Positions 7,275 through 14,247 of a stretch of DNA of 24,501 nucleotides are shown piece by piece. The stretch is from JAAYCI01 sp964371725. Its GTDB lineage: Bacteria > Bacillota > Clostridia > Oscillospirales > Ruminococcaceae. The DNA lies in NCBI GenBank assembly GCA_964371725.1, contig CAYJNQ010000027.1:1-24501 (forward strand). The letters run 5' to 3'. Under the pieces are notes generated by a model. It did no database searches. It was not told where the DNA came from and saw only the letters and a list, made by a program, of their open reading frames with translations. The translations under genes were made by a program, and so were the position numbers. How positions within the stretch are numbered: the stretch's first letter is position 1; the number at the start of each line of letters is the position of its first letter.

Positions 7275-7529
7275 ATGGCAAACAATCTAACTTTAAAGGT
7301 GATGGCGAACATTGCCGGAAAGTGTGGCTATACACCCCTTCCAGCCGCCGATGAAAGTTGCACACATGCAAATGCACACTTGGCGGAAAACGAGGAAAAA
7401 CTTATTCTACGCGCGATGGCTAGAAATCCAAAACAGTCGCCCTCTTGCAAAGGCTTGGCTCCCCGGGGGAATGGGCGCATACCGGGTGCCATGATTAGCC
7501 TAGACGAGCTGGCATTACAAAAAAAGTAA
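7275..7529 (+). CDS. 84-aa protein of unknown function inside the shell-gene block
   Basis: I do not recognise this protein. It starts at ATG 7275, 17 bp after the first BMC-H gene and with an AAAGGGTGAG site, and ends 22 bp before the next. This spacing supports a real co-translated gene. It has three cysteines (17, 29, 58), an acidic/basic helix around 36-50 (H-L-A-E-N-E-E-K-L-I-L-R-A-M-A-R), a Gly/Pro/Arg-rich segment (61-71) and a short C-terminal helix (S-L-D-E-L-A-L-Q-K-K). There is no signal peptide or membrane segment. It could be a scaffold, a cargo adaptor or a small metal-binding subunit; the sequence does not decide. Confidence 0.7.
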   Translation: MANNLTLKVMANIAGKCGYTPLPAADESCTHANAHLAENEEKLILRAMARNPKQSPSCKGLAPRGNGRIPGAMISLDELALQKK

Positions 7530-7551
7530 GCAATTGGGGAGGTAACACAAT

Positions 7552-7869
7552 ATGGCGTTGGGCTTAATTGAGACCATTGGCCTATCCACCGCTATGGTGG
7601 CCTTGGATGCTGCCACAAAAAGCGCAGATGTTACACTGGTGGGATACGATAAGGTGATTGGTGTTGGAAAAATGATCAGCATCACCCTTAATATTTCCGG
7701 CGAGGTAGCGGCCGTACAAGCCGCTGTAGATGCCGCGAAAGAGGCGGGGGGACGGGTGGGCACCGTGATTGCTGCCCACGTTATTGCCCGCCCGAATGAA
7801 GAAGTGGACAAGATCATTGGCCACTATGAAAAATCCTTCCTTCCAAAGGAAGAAAAGAAGAAAAGCTAA
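7552..7869 (+). CDS. BMC-H microcompartment shell protein (2), altered pore
   Basis: 105 aa; GGGGAGGT lies 8 bases before the ATG. The BMC domain is clear: A-L-G-L-I-E-T-I-G-L at the start, T-L-V-G-Y-D-K, and G-E-V-A-A-V-Q-A-A-V-D-A. The pore segment is unusual, K-V-I-G-V-G-K-M-I-S rather than K-I-G-S-G-L-V-T, so a bulky valine and a nearby lysine replace the small polar pore residue. The C-terminus has a charged extension (residues 90-105, ending P-K-E-E-K-K-K-S) not found in the other two. It probably forms hexamers with different permeability. It diverges most from PduA-like proteins among the three paralogues. Confidence 0.93.
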   Translation: MALGLIETIGLSTAMVALDAATKSADVTLVGYDKVIGVGKMISITLNISGEVAAVQAAVDAAKEAGGRVGTVIAAHVIARPNEEVDKIIGHYEKSFLPKEEKKKS

Positions 7870-7924
7870 GAACACACGATGAACTTTAGTTGTGTAATAT
7901 AAACCAATTAGGAGGTATATTTTT

Positions 7925-8218
7925 ATGGCAACAACAGCAGTGGGCGCGGCATTGGGCATGGTGGAAACAAAGGGACTTGTGGGCGCTGTGGAAGCGGCAG
8001 ATGCCATGGTAAAAGCGGCAAATGTTACCATTGTGGGATATGAAAAAATCGGCTTTGGCCTGGTTACCATCATGGTGCGTGGCGATGTGGGTGCTGTAAA
8101 GGCTGCCACAGATGCCGGTGCTGAAGCAGCGCGCGCCGTGGGCGAGCTTATATCGGTTCATGTCATTCCGAAGCCACATGCAGACGTAGAAACCTCTATC
8201 CTCTCAAAACTCCAGTAG
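7925..8218 (+). CDS. BMC-H microcompartment shell protein (3), PduA-like
   Basis: 97 aa. A perfect AGGAGGT (7910-7916) lies 8 bases before the ATG, the strongest translation signal in the shell block, so this is probably the major shell protein (inference). The domain is very close to classical PduA/EutM types: A-L-G-M-V-E-T-K-G-L-V-G-A-V-E-A-A-D-A-M, then V-G-Y-E-K-I-G-F-G-L-V-T and V-R-G-D-V-G-A-V-K-A-A. The pore motif is GFG where PduA-like proteins have GSG, which would put an aromatic residue at the pore. Confidence 0.96.
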   Translation: MATTAVGAALGMVETKGLVGAVEAADAMVKAANVTIVGYEKIGFGLVTIMVRGDVGAVKAATDAGAEAARAVGELISVHVIPKPHADVETSILSKLQ

Positions 8219-8219
8219 G

Positions 8220-9071
8220 ATGAATAGTCGCAAGGATGCCACCTTGAATCTGCTTAAAAAGATTGGGGGACATTCCAAAAATATTCATAGCCCCTCTTCT
8301 GCGCAAGACGAAAAAGGTGGGTCTGTTTCTTATGCAAAAAACAGCCGGGAAGCAATCCCATCTCCGGTATTGCTTGTAGCAGATGCACCCACCTCTTCGG
8401 TTTTGCCCCTCATTAAAGAGGCGCAGTCCCTTCGTCATTTCGAGGTGCCTGTGCGCATATGGATTTCTGAGGGTGCGGCCGGTTCTTGCGGAAAACACAT
8501 TCAACCCTCCTTTGTGGCAAACCATATGCCACAGGGTGGGTTTGGTCATTCACCCCGTGTTTTGGTGGCCGCTTGCAGTGCGGCCACCCTTGTGAAAGTT
8601 GCCTTGGGCCTTGCAGAGGGCCTAGTGGCGGAAGCTGTTATACAGGCGCTTTGGCAAGGCATTCCGGTTTATGCCAATGTATCTGTTTTGGAACAAGAGG
8701 AAAACGCCGCTTTGCCGAAGAATGCGGCTTTGTGTTCTTTATATGCGAACTATCGAAAAAAACTTGAAGATATGGGCATCTTCCCCCTTGAGCGTGGCCA
8801 AATTGTACCCACGGTTTCAGAGGCACTTTTGGCAACTTCTTCTCTAGTGCCCGAAGAGAGCGTGTGCACAGGGGGGAATGGTGCATTCCTTTGCAAGCAG
8901 GAACCGGCAGAGGAAAAGCGCGTCTTTATCACCCAAAAAGATGTGGAATCCCGCTGCAACGAAGGTACATTGGATGTGCCATGGAACGCGATAGTGACAG
9001 CACAAGCAAAAGATACCATGGCACGTTATCAGTTGGTTTTGCGGCGCCGGCCGCCACCTTTGGGTCGGTAG
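8220..9071 (+). CDS. BMC-associated flavoprotein with probable encapsulation peptide
   Basis: 283 aa, starting one base after the stop of the third BMC-H gene, so translation is probably coupled. Residues 1-18 (K-D-A-T-L-N-L-L-K-K-I-G-G core) predict a short amphipathic helix. A Ser/Pro/Gly-rich linker to about residue 50 follows. This helix-plus-linker layout is that of encapsulation peptides. The central part (about 50-200) contains V-L-V-A-A-C-S-A-A-T-L-V-K-V-A-L-G-L-A-E-G-L-V-A-E-A, resembling the flavoprotein fold (Pfam02441) seen in other microcompartment loci. The C-terminal segment K-R-V-F-I-T-Q-K-D-V-E-S resembles the V-I-T-E-x-D-V tail of BMC-linked proteins. Its reaction is unknown; a flavin-dependent or cofactor-recycling role in the lumen is possible. 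Confidence 0.72.
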   Translation: MNSRKDATLNLLKKIGGHSKNIHSPSSAQDEKGGSVSYAKNSREAIPSPVLLVADAPTSSVLPLIKEAQSLRHFEVPVRIWISEGAAGSCGKHIQPSFVANHMPQGGFGHSPRVLVAACSAATLVKVALGLAEGLVAEAVIQALWQGIPVYANVSVLEQEENAALPKNAALCSLYANYRKKLEDMGIFPLERGQIVPTVSEALLATSSLVPEESVCTGGNGAFLCKQEPAEEKRVFITQKDVESRCNEGTLDVPWNAIVTAQAKDTMARYQLVLRRRPPPLGR

Positions 9072-9107
9072 TAATCCCACATTAGACAGGCAAAAGGAGT
9101 AAGCTGT

Positions 9108-9428
9108 ATGAATATTGCAAGAGTTGTGGGCAATGTGGTTGCCACGCGAAAAGACGATACTTTGGTGGGCTCAAAATTGATGGTTGCGCAACCGCTTGAC
9201 CTTCGGCTGCAACCGCAAGGAGGTGCCAAAGTGATGGTAGACACCGTGGGCGCCGGTATTGGCGAGCTGGTCTTATTTGTCACCGGTGCGGCCGCGCGCA
9301 ATGCGGCCGGCAACAAAGAAGGCGCCATAGATGCCGCTGTTGTAGGTATTATTGACGATTTGGATATTTCTACACATTGGCTGGAATGCACACAGGGGGT
9401 GTCCGAGGAGGAGGTTACGCTTGAGTAG
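9108..9428 (+). CDS. BMC-P vertex protein (EutN/CcmL family)
   Basis: 106 aa, with AAAGGAGT 7 bases before the ATG. The N-terminal M-N-I-A-R-V-V-G-N-V-V-A-T-R-K and the internal V-D-T-V-G-A-G-I-G-E-L-V-L-F-V-T-G-A-A-A-R segment are diagnostic of the EutN/CcmL fold. D-A-A-V-V-G-I-I-D follows. These proteins form pentamers that cap the vertices of the shell, so the window encodes both facet and vertex proteins. The last codons overlap the TTG start of the amidohydrolase downstream by 8 bases. The C-terminus is somewhat longer than usual (S-E-E-E-V-T-L-E). Confidence 0.94.
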   Translation: MNIARVVGNVVATRKDDTLVGSKLMVAQPLDLRLQPQGGAKVMVDTVGAGIGELVLFVTGAAARNAAGNKEGAIDAAVVGIIDDLDISTHWLECTQGVSEEEVTLE

Positions 9429-11241
9429 TATAAATACACTGAAAAAAACCATTGAATATCGAAAAATGATAGATGTGCTTTTATCCGATGTGCAGCATGC
9501 GGACCTTGTTTTGCGTGGTGGATATGTGGTGAACACCTTAACATGCGAAACCTATCTTGCCGATGTGGCCATCAAAAAACCTTATATTTTGATGGCAGGA
9601 GATGCACAGAGCCTTATCGGGCCCGATACCGTGGTGGTCGATGTAAGCGGATGCTACATTGCGCCGGGTTTTATCGATTCTCATATGCATTTTGAAAGTA
9701 GCATGCTAACCATCACAGAGTTTTCGCGTCTTTCCATCCCCTCCGGCACCACAACGCTCATCGCCGATCCACACGAGATTGGAAACGCGCTGGGCCCTCT
9801 TGGCATGACCGCAATGGCAGACGAAGCACTTACCGTGCCTAATTATGTGCGTCTTGTGGTACCGGCACTTGCACCGGATTGCCCCCTCTTAGAAACAGCC
9901 GGTGTGGATGTGAGCTCAAAAGACATGGAGCACCTGCTCTCTTATCCCGGCATTGCGGGCATTGGAGAGTTGCAAGGTTTTTCCATTGCAAGGCATGTAT
10001 ACAACAACACGCCTGAGATTATTGACGACCTGCTTGCATCCACGGCCTATGCACGCAGCCTTGGCAAAGTGGTGGATGGCAATGCACCCGATTTATTTGG
10101 CGAGGAGTTGGCTGCCCATGTGGTGGCCACGGGAGGATGGACCTCTTGCCATGAGACCACCACCAAAGCCGAATGCATGGAAAAGTTACGGTATGGTGTG
10201 CATGTGTTCATGCGGGAAGGTTCCACGCAAAAAAATATGGCCGAGTGTGTTCGCGCCGTCACAGAAGAAGGCATGGATTCGCGCAGGTGCATTTTGGCCA
10301 CCGATGACATGGTGGCGGCAGATTTGCAAGAACTTGGCCACATGAATGAAATTGTGCGGCGCACCATTCGCCAGGGTGTAGACCCGGTGGAGGCCATCCA
10401 AATGGTCACAATAAATCCGGCAAACTATTTTGGTTTGAAAGACAGAGGCGTCATTGCCCCCGGTATGGTAGCCGACCTTGCCATTATTCGAGATTTGCAC
10501 GAAATGACGGTAGATGCAGTCTTTTTAGGCGGCGAGCTAAGCGCCAAAGGCGGCGAGTTGCTTTTGGATTTGCCGCCCTACCGCTACCCGAATTGTGTGA
10601 AAAATTCGGTGCATTGTAAACCGGTTCAGGAACGTGATTTGGAAGTTCATGCGTCGGAAAAGGAAGTGGTTGGCCGTTGTATTGTAGTGATACCGGACCA
10701 AAACCTTACAGACAAACTGGAGGCACCGCTACCGGTGAAGAATGGTGTGGTGCAGTGCGATGTAAACCGGGATATCGTGTATATGGTTTGTGTGGAGCGA
10801 TATGGCCGAAATGGAAATATTGGCAAATGCTTTTTGCATGGCATGGGTATAAAAGACGGTGCTATTGCAGAAAGTGTGGCACACGACACACACAACATCA
10901 TCGCTTGTGGCACAAATTTGCCGGATCTTGCAGCGGCTATCAATCGAGTAATCGAAATGGGTGGCGGTATTGCCGCCGTCAAAGGCGGCCGTGTGTTGGC
11001 AGACCTTGCTCTGCCCGTAGGTGGGCTTATCACAGATGAGCTTACCGGTGCTGAAGTAAGTGAGCGCAGCCGTCAATTAGATGAAACTGTAGAAGGGCAA
11101 ATTGGGTGTAAAATTCATGCACCCTTCATGCACTTATCCTTTTTGGCTCTCTCCACCAGCCCCACTTGGAAACTCACCGACAAGGGTCTTGTCGATGTGG
11201 AGTCGTTCTCCGTTTTAAGCCCGCTTGTAGGCGAAGAATAG
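9421..11241 (+). CDS. Adenine-deaminase-like amidohydrolase with altered active site
   Basis: 606 aa from TTG 9421, chosen because AGGAGGAGG lies 6 bases upstream; an ATG at 9466 lacks such a site. It aligns along its length with adenine deaminases. The metal motif G-F-I-D-S-H-M-H-F-E-S-S is at 83-94, A-D-P-H-E-I-G-N-A-L-G at 115-125, R-E-G-S at 265-268, A-T-D-D at 293-296, and a C-terminal A-H-D-T-H-N motif is present. Two usually conserved spots differ: D-G-N-A-P (219-223) replaces D-G-H-A-P, and S-C-H-E (242-245) replaces (S/T)-D-H-E. The substrate is therefore probably not adenine. In this context xanthine ring opening or 4-aminoimidazole deamination are candidates (inference). Residues 1-15 extend beyond the usual family start. 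It is the last gene of the operon. Confidence 0.85.
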   Translation: MSSINTLKKTIEYRKMIDVLLSDVQHADLVLRGGYVVNTLTCETYLADVAIKKPYILMAGDAQSLIGPDTVVVDVSGCYIAPGFIDSHMHFESSMLTITEFSRLSIPSGTTTLIADPHEIGNALGPLGMTAMADEALTVPNYVRLVVPALAPDCPLLETAGVDVSSKDMEHLLSYPGIAGIGELQGFSIARHVYNNTPEIIDDLLASTAYARSLGKVVDGNAPDLFGEELAAHVVATGGWTSCHETTTKAECMEKLRYGVHVFMREGSTQKNMAECVRAVTEEGMDSRRCILATDDMVAADLQELGHMNEIVRRTIRQGVDPVEAIQMVTINPANYFGLKDRGVIAPGMVADLAIIRDLHEMTVDAVFLGGELSAKGGELLLDLPPYRYPNCVKNSVHCKPVQERDLEVHASEKEVVGRCIVVIPDQNLTDKLEAPLPVKNGVVQCDVNRDIVYMVCVERYGRNGNIGKCFLHGMGIKDGAIAESVAHDTHNIIACGTNLPDLAAAINRVIEMGGGIAAVKGGRVLADLALPVGGLITDELTGAEVSERSRQLDETVEGQIGCKIHAPFMHLSFLALSTSPTWKLTDKGLVDVESFSVLSPLVGEE

Positions 11242-11290
11242 CGCTTGCAAGCGAAATGAGAAGCAGGCGGTGTTCTTTCTTCTCGGCATA

Positions 11291-11316
11291 AAACGAGGCA
11301 AGATTTTGCCCCGTTT
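11291..11316 (+). terminator. Terminator-like hairpin after the amidohydrolase gene
   Basis: AAACGAGGCAA (11291-11301) pairs with TTGCCCCGTTT (11306-11316) with one mismatch and a 4-nt loop. It lies 50 bp after the stop and would help end the microcompartment operon. Confidence 0.55.
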
Positions 11317-11331
11317 CAATTGAATGCTTGC

Positions 11332-11378
11332 TTAAAAGCCACCACGCCCCGGCAAAACCGGGAAATGGTGGCTTTTAA
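11332..11378. terminator. Bidirectional terminator between convergent operons
   Basis: A 13-bp perfect stem, TTAAAAGCCACCA (11332-11344) with TGGTGGCTTTTAA (11366-11378). It encloses a second small hairpin CCCGG/CCGGG. A and T tracts lie at both ends, so it can serve both the plus-strand cluster and the minus-strand transporter operon that ends at 11383. Confidence 0.8.
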
Positions 11379-11382
11379 AATG

Positions 11383-12270
11383 TTAGCTATTCTCTTTTTT
11401 CTCCTGCTTCTTCTGTGGCCAATTCACCATAACAATGGCGGAAAGAAGCAGCACAAAACCCAAGATTTGGGCGATACCAAATGAATCGCCTTGGAGAATG
11501 CCCAGCCATGTTGCCACAACCAGTTCCGAGGCCACCAAAATAGATGCACGACCGGGCGGGATTTGAGAAAGCCCCTTTGAAAACAATAAAGAGGGTAACA
11601 TACAACATAACAAACCCAGGCAAAGCGCCAAGCCCCAGGCGTATGCTGTATTCAGTAGGGTAAAACTTTGCATCGGTGGTTCTAGCAAAAAGGAAGCCAC
11701 CGTGGCAAACAGCAAGGTATAAAATGTTACAACTTCCGGCGAATGGGTAGCAAGGGGGGCTTTGCTGAACAGGTTGTATAAGGCATAGCCAAAGCCTGTC
11801 AGCAAACCCATGGCAAGACCTGCCCAAGACAGACTCCCCTGCGCACTCATGGCACCGGTTATCAATATGCTTCCCAAGAGTGTTGCGAGCAAAGCCAGAA
11901 GCTTCGGTTTGGTAAACACCTCTTTATAAAATATTCGAGAGAGCAAAATTACAAATGCGGGAGATGTGTACAAAAATGCCGCAGCCATGGATAGAGACGT
12001 TAGCGTGATGGTTTCGAAATAAAAGAAGTTGAACATGGCAAAACCGAAAACACCGGCTCCAAAACAAAACAGCAAACTTCTAAAGCAAAGTTTTGGAAAG
12101 GTTTTGTAGCGAACAAGACACACAACGAACATCCCTATACAGGCAAGGAACATCCGAATGCCAACAGCTCCCATACGTGTGAAACCCAGCTGTGCCAATT
12201 GCTGAAATACAAAACCGGTGAATGCCCACAGAACCCCTGCTAGCACAACGTATACAGATCCCTTTTTCAA
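11383..12270 (-). CDS. EamA/DMT-family membrane transporter
   Basis: 295 aa with a TTG start at 12270, preceded on the minus strand by AGGGGTGAG. The next ATG nearby is out of frame, and no in-frame ATG occurs before residue 33. The protein is hydrophobic throughout, with about ten membrane segments in two EamA repeats. The first repeat opens with V-Y-V-V-L-A-G-V-L-W-A-F-T-G-F, and the second around S-W-A-G-L-A-M-G-L-L-T-G-F-G-Y-A-L-Y. Relatives export amino acids, purines or other small metabolites. It lies 19 bp downstream of dctM, so it belongs to the TRAP operon. Export of a product such as a purine base or amino acid is possible, but the substrate is not visible in the sequence. Confidence 0.87.
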   Translation of the reverse strand: MKKGSVYVVLAGVLWAFTGFVFQQLAQLGFTRMGAVGIRMFLACIGMFVVCLVRYKTFPKLCFRSLLFCFGAGVFGFAMFNFFYFETITLTSLSMAAAFLYTSPAFVILLSRIFYKEVFTKPKLLALLATLLGSILITGAMSAQGSLSWAGLAMGLLTGFGYALYNLFSKAPLATHSPEVVTFYTLLFATVASFLLEPPMQSFTLLNTAYAWGLALCLGLLCCMLPSLLFSKGLSQIPPGRASILVASELVVATWLGILQGDSFGIAQILGFVLLLSAIVMVNWPQKKQEKKENS

Positions 12271-12289
12271 AACATCTCACCCCTTGGCT

Positions 12290-13573
12290 CTAAACCGTGC
12301 CGTAAATCAGGGTGGGAAGGAATAGCGACAAAGATGGCCAGTATGTGATAATGATAAGGGCCAAAATACTGATTGCCACAAACGGCAGCACACCTTTTAT
12401 AATGGTTATCATGCTATTTCCTGTGATGGGTTGTGCCACAAACAGGTTCATACCAAAGGGTGGTGTGAACATGCCAATGGCTGCATTGGCCACCATGATG
12501 ACACCATAGTGAATGGGGTTGATACCAAGGCTGATTGCCAAGGGATAGAGAAGCGGCGCCATAATGACAATGGCAGAAGAACCATCGATAAACATACCGG
12601 CCACTAGCATAATGACGTTGGTTAAGAGTAAGAACATAATGGCATTTACATTGGCCGATACAAGCCATGAACCCAGGCCTTGAGGCACTTGACCAACGGT
12701 TAAAATCCATCCAAAGACAGAGGCTGCCGCCAAGAGCATCATCACTTGTGCTGTGGTTTCTGCCGAATCAATGCAGGTTTTAATCAATTCTTTGAAGCTC
12801 ATTTCACGATACACAAGCATGGAAACCACAATGGCATAAACAGCCGAAATACCGGAAGCTTCGGTGGGGGTGAAAACACCGGCGTAGATACCGCCAATGA
12901 TAATAACCGGAACACCAAGTGCCCATGCGGCGTTCTTGGTTGCTTTCAAACGTTCTTTCCAAGAAGTTTTTGGAGCTTGGGGCATTTTGTTCTTATGGGC
13001 ATACCACATGGAGTACAATAGATACAATAGCCCATACAAAAGCCCTGCACCGATGCCCGCCATGAAAAGAGCACCCACAGACGCACCGGTTACGGAGCCG
13101 TAAATGATGGCACTGATACTCGGTGGAATGAGCAGCGCCACAGAACCAGACGATGTGATAAGGCCCGTGGAAAAGCCCTCACTATATCCTTCTTTTTTAA
13201 GGGAAGGGTACATCAGGCCGCCAATGGCTACCACCGTGGCCGGCGATGAACCCGAAACTGCGCCAAAGAACATGCAGGCAACTTCGGTTGTAATTGCCAT
13301 GCCACCTTTTAGGTGTCCTACATGCACCTGGGCCCATTTCATAATTCTTGTGGCAATACCACCGTTTTTCATCACATTGGCAGCCAAAATAAAAAATGGT
13401 ACCGACATCAGAGAAAATTTATCAATGCCGCCTATCATACGCTGCACAATAACCATCAAGTTTAGTTCCGAAAAAAATGCAAAAGACAGCAAGGATGAAA
13501 AACTCAGCGCCACAAAAACGGGCACTGCAAGAAGCAACATCAAAACAAGACAGATAAATAGGGTTGGAATCAT
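12290..13573 (-). CDS. dctM: TRAP transporter large permease, DctM family
   Basis: 427 aa, AAAGGAGC before ATG. About twelve membrane segments with the usual DctM landmarks: S-V-P-F-F-I-L-A-A-N-V-M-K-N-G-G near residue 55, A-V-S-G-S-S-P-A-T-V-V-A-I-G near 105, and F-T-P-T-E-A-S near 235. The C-terminal F-T-P-P-F-G-M-N-L-F segment is also typical. It forms the sodium-driven channel that receives ligand from DctP. The gene follows dctQ by 22 bp. Substrates of the family are mostly organic acids. In this window an acidic purine or imidazole breakdown product or an acylated precursor is conceivable (inference). Confidence 0.95.
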   Translation of the reverse strand: MIPTLFICLVLMLLLAVPVFVALSFSSLLSFAFFSELNLMVIVQRMIGGIDKFSLMSVPFFILAANVMKNGGIATRIMKWAQVHVGHLKGGMAITTEVACMFFGAVSGSSPATVVAIGGLMYPSLKKEGYSEGFSTGLITSSGSVALLIPPSISAIIYGSVTGASVGALFMAGIGAGLLYGLLYLLYSMWYAHKNKMPQAPKTSWKERLKATKNAAWALGVPVIIIGGIYAGVFTPTEASGISAVYAIVVSMLVYREMSFKELIKTCIDSAETTAQVMMLLAAASVFGWILTVGQVPQGLGSWLVSANVNAIMFLLLTNVIMLVAGMFIDGSSAIVIMAPLLYPLAISLGINPIHYGVIMVANAAIGMFTPPFGMNLFVAQPITGNSMITIIKGVLPFVAISILALIIITYWPSLSLFLPTLIYGTV

Positions 13574-13595
13574 GTTTTATTACCGCTCCTTTCTT

Positions 13596-14123
13596 TTAAT
13601 TTAGACGCGACAAATCTATTTCATCGGCATTTTGCGGCTTCGCTTCATCGGGATTATTTCGCAAACATTTCACTCCGGAAATTGCAAATTGAATGGTTGT
13701 AAGGCCAAAGCCCAAGGGCATGGAAAAATACACGATGGACATTGGTAGCAACATGGCGGCACTTTTTTGGCCGGTTTCCACCATCAACAGAAACATTTGC
13801 CAGCCAAATACAGTGGAAAAAGCCATAAAAATGGCCGAAATGAATTGGCCCAGCGCCAAAACAATTTTCTTGCCGGCTGGCGGAATAGCCTGGGCAAATA
13901 AATCGATGCCTACATGTGATCCCTTGCGTGCACAGATACTGCAACCCACAAATGTTACCCAAATGATGGCATATCGAATGGCCTCTTCTGCCCAGGTAGT
14001 GGAGCTGCTGAAAATATACCGTAAAAACACATTGACAAACAACACAATGGTAGAGGCAAGCAGGAGTATACCCGGCAAATACCCTTCAAAAAGGAACAAA
14101 AATTTGTCTATTTTTTTCAACAC
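13596..14123 (-). CDS. dctQ: TRAP transporter small permease, DctQ family
   Basis: 175 aa from a GTG at 14123 (V-L-K-K-I-D-K), preceded by GAGGAG about 11 bases upstream; longer frames reaching 14195 lack a site and start with non-family sequence. Four membrane helices are predicted. The family motif W-A-E-E-A-I-R-Y and the following W-V-T-F-V-G-C-S-I-C-A-R-K-G-S-H-V-G-I-D are present. It partners DctM in the membrane. The cytoplasmic tail ends in a charged stretch (N-P-D-E-A-K-P-Q-N-A-D-E-I-D). Confidence 0.9.
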   Translation of the reverse strand: MLKKIDKFLFLFEGYLPGILLLASTIVLFVNVFLRYIFSSSTTWAEEAIRYAIIWVTFVGCSICARKGSHVGIDLFAQAIPPAGKKIVLALGQFISAIFMAFSTVFGWQMFLLMVETGQKSAAMLLPMSIVYFSMPLGFGLTTIQFAISGVKCLRNNPDEAKPQNADEIDLSRLN

Positions 14124-14151
14124 GTTAAAACCATCTCCTCGCTCATAAAAC

Positions 14152-14221
14152 GCCCCTGCAGAGTATTCTGTGTACCTCATCCAAATACAATGCATAAGGA
14201 TTCAAAATCTTCTACAGGGGC
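14152..14221 (-). other. Intercistronic stem between dctP and dctQ
   Basis: In the minus-strand message the 11-base GCCCCTGTAGA (from 14221 to 14211) can pair with TCTGCAGGGGC (from 14162 to 14152), with one G-U pair, closing a 48-nt loop. Such stems after binding-protein genes often protect the upstream message and lower expression of the permeases. Here that role is inference. Confidence 0.4.
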
Positions 14222-14247
14222 ATTTCTACTTTGAACTTGTTTACATA

